Shown: positions 1-5,171 of the stretch, in pieces
How positions within the stretch are numbered: the first letter of the stretch is position 1
How the letters are laid out: every line of letters starts with the position of its first letter
Assembly (NCBI GenBank): GCA_902465215.1
Contig: CABQMM010000123.1
Span: 1-5,171 of the forward strand
Direction: 5' to 3'
DNA length: 5,171 bases
From: an uncultured Bacillota bacterium
GTDB taxonomy: Bacteria; Bacillota; Clostridia; Peptostreptococcales; Anaerovoracaceae
The notes under the pieces: generated by a model
The model's database searches: none
What the model was told of the DNA's origin: nothing
The model's input: only the letters and a program-made list of their open reading frames with translations
Translations under genes and position numbers: made by a program

Positions 1-1172
1 TTGCTTTATTATTAGCACTCGTTATGATTTTCACTCTGTTTGCAGTCGGCTGCGGAAGCAATGATGACGGCGGCGAATATGCAGGCACGGTAAAAATCGG
101 CGTTTTTGAACCGGCATCCGGTGACAACGGCGCAGGCGGCAAGCAGGAAATGCTCGGTATTCAGTACGCAAACAAAGTACAGCCTACAGTTGACATCAAC
201 GGTGAAACTTACAAGGTTGAGCTTGTACCGGCTGATAACGAATCCGACAATGCGAAGGGTGTATCTGCAGCGCAGAACCTCGTTGCATCCGGCGTATCCA
301 TTGTACTCGGTTCCTACGGTTCTGCAGTATCCATCGCAGCAGGCGACGTATTCAAGGATGCAGGAATGCCGGCAATGGGTATCACTTGCACAAACCCTCA
401 GGTAACAGAAGGCAATCCGGTTTACTTCCGTATCTGCTTCCTCGATCCGTTCCAGGGTACTGTTCTTGCAAACTTTGCATATGAAAACGGACAGAGAAAA
501 GCTTACTGCTTATCCAAACTCGGCGATGACTACTCCGTAGGTCTTGTAAACTACTTCGTTAAGGCGTTCAAAGCTCTCGGCGGTGAAGTTGTAGAAGAGC
601 AGTTCCCACAGGGTAACTCCGACTTCGCTTCCTATGTTGCAAACGCTAAGGCTAAGGGCTGCGATGTATTCTATTCACCGGTTTCCATCGAAGCTGCTGC
701 TCTGATCATCGACCAGGCAGAAGCACAGAAACTTGGAATGCCAATCCTTGCAGGCGACACTTGGGACTCCAACGTAGTTCTCGAAGCAGCTAAGGGCAAG
801 AACATCGAACTCAATGTTACGACTTTCTATCAGGAAGGCGGAAACCCTGACTTCGATAACGGAATCAAAGAATGGATCAACTCCGATTCCACAGCTAAGG
901 CTAACAACAACGGCAACGACCAGATTGCTGCAGTATCTGCAATGGGTTACGATGCTTACTTCGTAGCGCTTGAAGCAATCAAGGCTGCAGGTTCCACAGA
1001 TCCGGCAGATGTACTGGCTGCACTTCCGAACGTTGTATATGAAGGCGGCGTTTGCGGTACGGTTAAGTTCAATGGAACAGGCGACGCTGAAAAGAACGAA
1101 GCGGTTGTTAAGCACTGCAACACCGAAACAGGTGAATGGGAATTCGTTAAGACTCAGTCTATCGAAGAATAA
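1..1172 (+). CDS. livJ: Branched-chain amino acid ABC transporter, substrate-binding lipoprotein (5'-partial)
   Basis: This is the extracytoplasmic ligand-binding subunit (type I periplasmic-binding fold, Peripla_BP_6/Leu-binding family) of a Liv importer. The frame is open from base 3, and the bases before the ATG at 24 encode a hydrophobic run (ALLLALV). That ATG is therefore probably internal to a signal peptide whose true start lies upstream of the window. A lipobox-like AVGC ends at the Cys codon 51-53, followed by a Gly/Ser/Asp linker, so the mature protein should be a lipoprotein. Counting from the ATG at 24 (382 residues), family-typical segments are VKIGVFEPASG near 23-33, the ligand-contact loop GSYGS at 96-100, RICFLDPFQGT at 136-146, GDDYSVG at 167-173, GDTWDS at 244-249, and a C-terminal GTVKFNGTGD at 345-354. 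Mature length fits the family. Six Cys residues follow the lipid-anchor Cys. Position ahead of livHMGF supports the role. Branched-chain amino acid specificity, and the choice of livJ over livK as symbol, are inferred. Confidence 0.93.
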   Translation, partial: ALLLALVMIFTLFAVGCGSNDDGGEYAGTVKIGVFEPASGDNGAGGKQEMLGIQYANKVQPTVDINGETYKVELVPADNESDNAKGVSAAQNLVASGVSIVLGSYGSAVSIAAGDVFKDAGMPAMGITCTNPQVTEGNPVYFRICFLDPFQGTVLANFAYENGQRKAYCLSKLGDDYSVGLVNYFVKAFKALGGEVVEEQFPQGNSDFASYVANAKAKGCDVFYSPVSIEAAALIIDQAEAQKLGMPILAGDTWDSNVVLEAAKGKNIELNVTTFYQEGGNPDFDNGIKEWINSDSTAKANNNGNDQIAAVSAMGYDAYFVALEAIKAAGSTDPADVLAALPNVVYEGGVCGTVKFNGTGDAEKNEAVVKHCNTETGEWEFVKTQSIEE

Positions 1173-1201
1173 AAATCAAATAGTACGACTTGCTTTTGGG
1201 A

Positions 1202-1213
1202 ATCCATATGGAT
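1202..1213. repeat. 12-bp perfect palindrome centred on CCATATGG
   Basis: The sequence ATCCATATGGAT equals its own reverse complement. It lies seven bases upstream of the TATAAT, where a promoter spacer or -35 region would be, so it could be an operator half of a local promoter. A 12-bp palindrome is expected about once in 4 kb by chance, and I recognise no specific regulator site (it is not a CodY-type box). Confidence 0.3.
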
Positions 1214-1220
1214 ACATAGA

Positions 1221-1226
1221 TATAAT
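1221..1226 (+). promoter_or_regulatory. Possible -10 element (TATAAT) upstream of livH
   Basis: A perfect TATAAT lies in an AT-rich stretch 165 bases before livH. There is no good -35 at 16-18 bp spacing, because the bases at 1198-1203 read GGGAAT. The TTGCTT at 1190-1195 is 25 bp away, which is too far. No extended TG motif precedes it. It could be a weak or activator-dependent internal promoter, or a chance hexamer in AT-rich sequence. Confidence 0.25.
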
Positions 1227-1250
1227 AGATATATATGACTTTAAGCATAC

Positions 1251-1275
1251 AGCGGGGGGAATGTTTCCCTCCGCT
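1251..1275 (+). promoter_or_regulatory. GC-rich intergenic hairpin, possible attenuator or mRNA 3'-end stabiliser
   Basis: The left arm AGCGGGGGGAA (1251-1261) pairs with TTCCCTCCGCT (1265-1275) across a TGT loop, giving 11 pairs with a single G-U wobble. The stem sits 78 bases after the binding-protein stop codon. The bases that follow (TATCGTCGTATTATGG) are not a T-run, so it is a poor intrinsic terminator. Neither strand supplies a tract of four or more T directly after the stem. A partial terminator or a barrier to 3' exonucleases that protects the binding-protein message is the most plausible role. Confidence 0.55.
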
Positions 1276-1378
1276 TATCGTCGTATTATGGGGACACTGC
1301 CAAAACGCGGCAAAACAGTGATAAATCACGAAAGAGAGAGCGTTTTGCGGAAGGCGTTCTGTCTTTTAGGATTAAATT

Positions 1379-1383
1379 GGAGG
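1379..1383 (+). promoter_or_regulatory. Ribosome binding site of livH
   Basis: GGAGG is followed by a 7-base spacer and the ATG at 1391. This fixes the livH start. Confidence 0.85.
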
Positions 1384-1390
1384 TTTAAAT

Positions 1391-2275
1391 ATGGAATTAA
1401 TTACGAAATGGCTGCCATATATCCTTGCGGGAATTTCCGTAGGAGGTCAGTATGCACTGATTGCAATCGGGTATACGATGGTTTACGGTATCCTCAGGCT
1501 GATTAACTTCGCGCATGGGGATATGTTCATGATGGCAGGTCTGGTTATGATTTATCTGGTGACGGCTCTGCCGATTTGGGTGAGCGTTATTATCGTTATT
1601 GTATTTACCGTAGCGCTCGGATGCTCGATTGAAAGGGTGGCGTATCGTCCGCTTCGCTCAGCACCGAGAATGTCAATCATGATTTCTGCAATCGGTGTGT
1701 CCTACTTCCTGCAGAACATTGCACTGTATGTAACAGGCGGACTGACTAAGACTTATCCGTCCATCCCGTTCCTTCAGAAAACTGTAACGGTTCTCGGAGC
1801 ACATACGAAGATGGTAACGGTTATCACACCGTTCCTTACAATTGGACTTGTGATTCTGCTTGTTCTGCTTATCAACCATACGAAGATCGGCATGGCGATG
1901 CGCGCAGTTTCACGTGACTTTGAAACGTCGGAACTGATGGGAATTGACATCAACAGAGTTATTGCTATAACATTTGTAATCGGCTCTTTCCTTGCTGCGG
2001 TCGGCTCCATTTTGTTCTTCTCCAATTACACAGGCGTGAACCCGATGTCAGGCGCAATGCCGGGACTGAAGGCATTCGTTGCTGCTGTATTCGGAGGAAT
2101 CGGTTCGGTTCCGGGTGCAGTTGTCGGTGCATTTATCATCGGCATTTGCGAAAACATTATCAAAGGTGCGGGCTGGACCACGTTCTCTGACGCATTTACA
2201 TTCGTACTTCTCATCATTGTCCTTATGGTTAAGCCTACGGGAATCTTTGGCGAGAAAGACATCAATAAGGTATAA
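1391..2275 (+). CDS. livH: Branched-chain amino acid ABC transporter permease LivH
   Basis: This is one of the two transmembrane subunits forming the translocation path of the Liv importer (BPD_transp_2 family). The 294 residues are close to the roughly 300 usual for LivH. Hallmarks are the N-terminal GGQYALIAIGYTMVYG (18-33) leading into NFAHGD (39-44), ERVAYRPLR (81-89), the cytoplasmic coupling loop MRAVSRDFETSELMGI (170-185) that contacts an ATPase subunit, then GLKAFVAAVFGGIGSVPGA (225-243) and a terminal KPTGIFGEKDINKV-type end. About eight hydrophobic segments are visible, for example around 9-34, 47-77, 94-114, 142-161, 190-210, 226-252 and 262-280. The start is set by the GGAGG seven bases upstream. 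livM follows after 12 bp. Confidence 0.95.
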   Translation: MELITKWLPYILAGISVGGQYALIAIGYTMVYGILRLINFAHGDMFMMAGLVMIYLVTALPIWVSVIIVIVFTVALGCSIERVAYRPLRSAPRMSIMISAIGVSYFLQNIALYVTGGLTKTYPSIPFLQKTVTVLGAHTKMVTVITPFLTIGLVILLVLLINHTKIGMAMRAVSRDFETSELMGIDINRVIAITFVIGSFLAAVGSILFFSNYTGVNPMSGAMPGLKAFVAAVFGGIGSVPGAVVGAFIIGICENIIKGAGWTTFSDAFTFVLLIIVLMVKPTGIFGEKDINKV

Positions 2276-2280
2276 GGAGG
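2274..2280 (+). promoter_or_regulatory. Ribosome binding site of livM overlapping the livH stop
   Basis: AAGGAGG begins inside the livH TAA (2273-2275) and ends 7 bases before the ATG at 2288. A ribosome terminating on livH is therefore placed directly on the livM site, which favours coupled translation. Confidence 0.85.
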
Positions 2281-2287
2281 GGCAGAG

Positions 2288-3616
2288 ATGGAAAAGACAT
2301 TATCAAATAAACAGAAAACTCTCTACAGCATCATTGCAATAGCTGCATTCCTTGTACTGGTATATTTAGGCGATACTCTCATCGCGCCGACTTCCAAATG
2401 GAGTATGCTGATGACCGTATTGGAAAAGGGATCAATTTATGCGCTTGTAGCAGTATCCATGAACCTTTTGAACGGCTTTACCGGCCTGTTCTCGCTTGGA
2501 CAGGCAGGCTTCATGCTTATCGGTGCTTATGCTTATGCAATCTTTACAATTCCGGCAGCAGACCATGCTGCGGTTTACCAATATTTCGAGGGCGGCGCTT
2601 TTCAGTTTTCCATTCCGGAAATCCTGATGAATGCACTCGGCGGCGAAGGAAGTTTCGGTGGTTTCATCGGCGAATATGCGGGTATCTTTATCCTGATTAT
2701 ATTTGCGGGACTTCTGACCGGCGGAATCGCTTACTTAATCGGTATTCCTGTGCTTAGACTGAAATCCGACTATCTGGCGATTGCAACACTGGGCTTTGCG
2801 GAAATCTTAAGAGCTTTCTTCCAGTGGAACACTTTAGGACCGGTAACAAACGGTTCCAACGTACTGCGAAAATATGTAACCTATGATACAGCGCTGTTCC
2901 CGGTTATCTTTTCGGGAATCTGTATCGTTTTAATCGTGCTGCTCTTAAACTCTTCTTACGGAAGAGCCTTTAAAGCGATTCGCGACGACGAAATTGCAGC
3001 AGAAGCGATGGGTGTAAACCTGTTTAAACATAAAGAGCTTGCATTTGTGATTTCATCCTTCTTTGCAGGAGTAGGCGGTGCACTGCTTGCAATGTTCCAG
3101 AATACAGTAACAGCGGCACCTTTCACGACGAATATGACTTACGAAATCCTGCTTATCGTCGTTATCGGCGGTATTGGCTCGATTACAGGCTCTATCATCG
3201 GTTCGTTTATTTTCATCGGACTCAACGAATGGCTGCTCAGAGGGCTCGACCAGGGACAGTGGCTTGGAATCCAATCATCCCTCATGCGCGCAGGCTTCCG
3301 TAAGGTTGTATTTGCGATTCTGATTATGCTCGTTGTGCTTTTCTTTGCGAAGGGCATCATGGGCAACAAGGAATTCTCATGGAACGGAATCATTCGCTGG
3401 TTTAAGACGCTTCCGCAGAGAACCAAGGCATGGCCTGCAAAGAAAAAGACGCAGCTTGCTGAGCGCAAAGAGCAGAAGGAAGCGAAGAAAGAAGCAAAAG
3501 CGAAGGCAGCAGAGAGAAAGGCAAAAGGCGCAGAAGCGCTTGCAGCAGGCGAAAAGCTGTTTACGCCGCTTCCGGTTTACGACCATGTCGTAGTATTTGA
3601 AAAGGAGGTGCAGTAA
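2288..3616 (+). CDS. livM: Branched-chain amino acid ABC transporter permease LivM, with Lys/Ala/Glu-rich C-terminal tail
   Basis: This is the second membrane subunit of the Liv channel, partner of LivH. In 442 residues one sees the family motif LLNGFTGLFSLGQAGFMLIG (60-79), the segment LRLKSDYLAIATLGF (156-170, with Ser160 where LivM proteins usually have Gly), the ATPase-coupling loop FKAIRDDEIAAEAMGVN (228-244), IGGIGSITGSIIG (293-305) and a last hydrophobic helix near 339-354. A conventional LivM would end soon after FAKGIMGNKEF (353-363). Here about 80 more residues follow, with a strongly charged Lys/Ala/Glu/Arg stretch at about 378-416 that looks like a long helix, then a short hydrophobic end, VYDHVVVFEKEVQ. 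By topology the tail should be cytoplasmic, beside LivG/LivF. The last codons contain the livG ribosome binding site. The frame is intact, with no sign of frameshift. Confidence 0.94.
   Translation: MEKTLSNKQKTLYSIIAIAAFLVLVYLGDTLIAPTSKWSMLMTVLEKGSIYALVAVSMNLLNGFTGLFSLGQAGFMLIGAYAYAIFTIPAADHAAVYQYFEGGAFQFSIPEILMNALGGEGSFGGFIGEYAGIFILIIFAGLLTGGIAYLIGIPVLRLKSDYLAIATLGFAEILRAFFQWNTLGPVTNGSNVLRKYVTYDTALFPVIFSGICIVLIVLLLNSSYGRAFKAIRDDEIAAEAMGVNLFKHKELAFVISSFFAGVGGALLAMFQNTVTAAPFTTNMTYEILLIVVIGGIGSITGSIIGSFIFIGLNEWLLRGLDQGQWLGIQSSLMRAGFRKVVFAILIMLVVLFFAKGIMGNKEFSWNGIIRWFKTLPQRTKAWPAKKKTQLAERKEQKEAKKEAKAKAAERKAKGAEALAAGEKLFTPLPVYDHVVVFEKEVQ
3601..3610 (+). promoter_or_regulatory. Ribosome binding site of livG, inside the end of livM
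   Basis: AAAGGAGGTG is a full ten-base match to the complement of a typical 16S rRNA 3' end. It lies in the livM codons for Glu-Lys-Glu-Val, with a 7-base spacer to the ATG at 3618. It decides the livG start: a longer in-frame start, TTG at 3597, would place this SD inside the coding region. Confidence 0.9.
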
Positions 3617-3617
3617 T

Positions 3618-4445
3618 ATGACAAATGAAGTAGTATTAAAGCTCTCCGACATTACGATGCAGTTCGGTGGAGTGGTTGCGGTAGACAATCTGAACCTTCA
3701 GGTGCGCAAGAACGAAATCGTTGGGCTTATCGGACCGAACGGCGCGGGAAAGACGACCGCATTTAATGTCGTAACAGGTGTGTACGAGCCGACAAACGGT
3801 GCGGTTGAAATTGAAAATTACCCGAAAGGAAAAATGGCAGATACCTATAAGGGAAAACATCAGGGAGACTATCAGCAGACGCTGCGTTTGACACCTGATA
3901 AAGTAACGAAGCTCGGCGTGGCACGTACTTTCCAGAATATTCGTCTTTTCAAGGAAATGACGGTGCTTGAAAATGTACTCGTGGCAATGCATATGAATCA
4001 GAAGCAGAGCATTTTCGGCGCGACGTTTAAATCTAAGACTGCAAGAGCCGAAGAAAAGAAGATGAGACAGGAGGCAGAAGAACTTCTTAAAAAGGTTGAA
4101 CTTTACGAAAATAAGGATGATCTTTCGACATCACTGCCTTATGGTAAGCAGAGACATCTGGAAATCGCAAGAGCGCTTGCGACGCATCCGAAGATTTTGC
4201 TTTTGGACGAACCGGCAGCAGGTATGAACCCGCAGGAATCTGACGAACTGATGCATTTCATCGGTAGAATCCGTGACGAGTTCGACCTCAGCATTTTGAT
4301 GATAGAACACCATATGCAGGTAATCATGGGAATTTGCGACCATATTTATGTACTGAACTACGGCGGTCAGATTGCTGACGGTACGCCGGAGGAAATTCAG
4401 AACAACCCTGCAGTAATTGAAGCGTATTTGGGGGTGGATGAATAA
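3618..4445 (+). CDS. livG: Branched-chain amino acid ABC transporter ATP-binding protein LivG
   Basis: This is one of two cytoplasmic ATPase subunits that drive the importer. Starting at the ATG 7 bases after a perfect SD gives 275 residues; an in-frame TTG at 3597 is less likely. Visible elements are Walker A GPNGAGKTT (39-47), Q-loop ARTFQNIRLF (102-111, Gln106), signature region LPYGKQR (173-179, against the more usual LSYGQQR), Walker B and D-loop LLLDEPAAGMNP (194-205) and the switch region IEHHM (229-233, His231; most LivG proteins have EHDM). The end, TPEEIQNNPAVIEAYLG, is the LivG C-terminal family signature. The stretch between Walker A and the Q-loop is about 18 residues longer than in E. 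coli LivG as I recall it, because of a polar insert around 67-95. All catalytic residues needed for ATP hydrolysis are present. The gap after livM is 1 bp and the stop overlaps livF by one base. Confidence 0.95.
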   Translation: MTNEVVLKLSDITMQFGGVVAVDNLNLQVRKNEIVGLIGPNGAGKTTAFNVVTGVYEPTNGAVEIENYPKGKMADTYKGKHQGDYQQTLRLTPDKVTKLGVARTFQNIRLFKEMTVLENVLVAMHMNQKQSIFGATFKSKTARAEEKKMRQEAEELLKKVELYENKDDLSTSLPYGKQRHLEIARALATHPKILLLDEPAAGMNPQESDELMHFIGRIRDEFDLSILMIEHHMQVIMGICDHIYVLNYGGQIADGTPEEIQNNPAVIEAYLGVDE

Positions 4446-5149
4446 TGCTTGCAATCAGAGATTTACATGTATATTACGGTGGTATTCACGCACTGAACGG
4501 CGTCAGCCTTGATGTTCCGGACGGACAGATTATTTCGCTGATCGGAGCAAACGGCGCGGGCAAGTCCACAACGCTGAAAGCGATTATGGGACTTGTAAGC
4601 AAAGCGGAAGGTCATATCTATTGGGACGACACAGATGTGACCTCTATGAAAACGAAAGATATTGTAAGCGAGGGAATTATCCTCTGCCCGGAAGGAAGAA
4701 AGATTTTCCCGGACCTTACGGTTGAAGAAAATTTGTCGGCAGGTGCTTACCTGAGAAAAGACAAAGAACAGATTGCAAAGGACAGAGAGTGGGTCTACAG
4801 CCTGTTCCCGCGTCTGAAGGAAAGAACGTGGCAGCTCGGTGCGACGCTTTCGGGCGGCGAGCAGCAGATGCTTGCGGTAGGGCGCGCGCTGATGAGCAAG
4901 CCGAAGCTTTTGATGCTGGATGAGCCTTCTTTGGGTCTGGCACCTTTGATTATCAAGGATATTTTCACAATTATACAGCAGATTAAGGAAGCAGGCGTGA
5001 ATGTGCTTCTGATTGAGCAGAACGCAAACGCCGCACTCGAAATTTCCGATTATGCTTATGTAATGGAAACCGGAAATATCACTATGGCAGGACCGGGCAA
5101 AGCTTTACTGGCTGACGAAAGAGTAAAACACGCATATCTGGGCGAGTAA
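4445..5149 (+). CDS. livF: Branched-chain amino acid ABC transporter ATP-binding protein LivF
   Basis: This is the second ATPase subunit, forming the nucleotide-binding pair with LivG. Its 234 residues match the family size. Visible elements are Walker A GANGAGKST (34-42), the PEGR motif (82-85) in the place of the Q-loop Gln, signature LSGGEQQM (135-142), Walker B LLMLDEP (155-161), D-loop SLGLAP (162-167), and IEQN (190-193), where Gln192 stands at the switch-His position. The PEGR and EQN substitutions are normal for LivF and are not defects. The C-terminal AYLGE is typical. The ATG shares its first base with the livG stop (TAATG). Only a weak G-rich sequence (GGGGGTGG, 4430-4437) precedes it, so translation probably depends on coupling to livG. 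No terminator is seen in the 22 bases after the stop. Confidence 0.95.
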   Translation: MLAIRDLHVYYGGIHALNGVSLDVPDGQIISLIGANGAGKSTTLKAIMGLVSKAEGHIYWDDTDVTSMKTKDIVSEGIILCPEGRKIFPDLTVEENLSAGAYLRKDKEQIAKDREWVYSLFPRLKERTWQLGATLSGGEQQMLAVGRALMSKPKLLMLDEPSLGLAPLIIKDIFTIIQQIKEAGVNVLLIEQNANAALEISDYAYVMETGNITMAGPGKALLADERVKHAYLGE

Positions 5150-5171
5150 TCATTGGACAAATAGGGGGAAT
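5150..5171. other. Short downstream flank, no terminator visible
   Basis: These 22 bases contain no inverted repeat. They end in a G-rich run (AGGGGGA, 5163-5169) that could be the ribosome binding site of a further gene or simply spacer. Whether the operon continues cannot be told from the window. Confidence 0.3.

Larger units (their letters stand above)
1173..1390 (+). promoter_or_regulatory. livJ-livH intergenic region, probable control of the permease/ATPase genes
   Basis: This 218-bp gap is far longer than any other gap in the operon (12 bp, 1 bp and -1 bp). Read in order, it holds an AT-rich segment with a 12-bp perfect palindrome (1202-1213) and a TATAAT (1221-1226), a GC-rich hairpin (1251-1275), a CACTG/CAGTG inverted repeat (1295-1299 with 1316-1320), a CAAAAC direct repeat (1301-1306, 1311-1316) complementary to a downstream segment (1340-1348), and the livH SD. 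No convincing gene is present. In ABC operons the binding protein is commonly made in excess over membrane parts, and a structured gap like this is where such differential expression would be set. I infer that role; the sequence shows only the structural elements. Confidence 0.5.

Noticed and set aside
24..26. ATG at 24 as the true livJ start
   Set aside because: The frame is open to the window edge with hydrophobic signal-peptide residues upstream. Starting at 24 would leave a signal peptide with no charged N-region, and no SD precedes it.
675..1115. - strand ORF of 146 codons opposite livJ
   Set aside because: It lies wholly antisense to a well-supported gene, with Cys/Val-rich composition typical of reverse-frame translation and no family motif.
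1251..1300. Classical intrinsic terminator after livJ
   Set aside because: The stem is strong but no T-run follows it on the + strand, and on the - strand the bases after the stem are also not T-rich.
1173..1390. T-box, CodY box or known riboswitch in the intergenic region
   Set aside because: I looked for a T-box-like conserved sequence, the CodY AATTTTCWGAAAATT motif and a terminator/antiterminator pair, and found none.
970..1506. + strand ORF of 178 codons crossing the livJ-livH gap
   Set aside because: It overlaps livJ and livH in another frame, resembles no family I know, and has no SD at its start. It is a shadow frame that stays open through the gap.
3597..3617. Extended livG start at TTG 3597
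   Set aside because: It would overlap livM by 20 bases and put the perfect SD (3601-3610) inside the gene. The ATG at 3618 has ideal spacing.
3139..3688. - strand ORFs of about 103-109 codons opposite the end of livM
   Set aside because: Their leucine/phenylalanine/cysteine-rich sequence is the antisense reading of the Lys/Ala/Glu-rich livM tail. There is no SD or motif.
4688..5026. LivF Q-loop and switch-His 'defects' (PEGR, IEQN)
   Set aside because: These substitutions are characteristic of the LivF family and do not mark a degenerate ATPase.

Overview
The window holds one complete-looking high-affinity branched-chain amino acid (HAAT/Liv family) ABC transporter operon. All five genes are on the + strand in the classical order: substrate-binding lipoprotein (livJ/livK type, 5' end cut by the window edge), permeases livH and livM, and ATPases livG and livF. 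I see no mobile element, CRISPR array, tRNA or rRNA, and no sign of an undescribed defence or other system. The interest lies in details of this transporter and its control region.

The organism is probably an anaerobic Bacillota bacterium, most likely of the Clostridia. This is inferred from strong purine-rich Shine-Dalgarno sites (the one before livG matches the 16S anti-SD over ten bases), a lipoprotein-anchored binding protein, moderate GC content, and binding-protein wording such as RICFLDPFQGT that resembles clostridial homologues. I cannot name a genus.

Layout: bases 1-1172 encode the binding protein, whose signal peptide starts upstream of the window. Bases 1173-1390 are the only sizeable intergenic stretch (218 bp). 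It contains a strong GC-rich hairpin without a T-tract, a perfect TATAAT next to a 12-bp palindrome, possible competing RNA pairings, and the livH ribosome binding site. Bases 1391-5149 are a tightly packed livH-livM-livG-livF block with gaps of 12 bp, 1 bp and a 1-bp overlap, which suggests translational coupling. The last 22 bases show no terminator, so the transcript may continue.

How the parts work together: the lipoprotein captures the amino acid outside the membrane and delivers it to the LivH-LivM channel. LivG and LivF form the ATPase pair that powers import. Leucine/isoleucine/valine is the family default substrate, but related HAAT transporters carry other amino acids, amides or urea, so the exact ligand is an inference. 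The least ordinary points are an approximately 80-residue Lys/Ala/Glu-rich cytoplasmic tail on LivM and a short insertion in LivG before the Q-loop.
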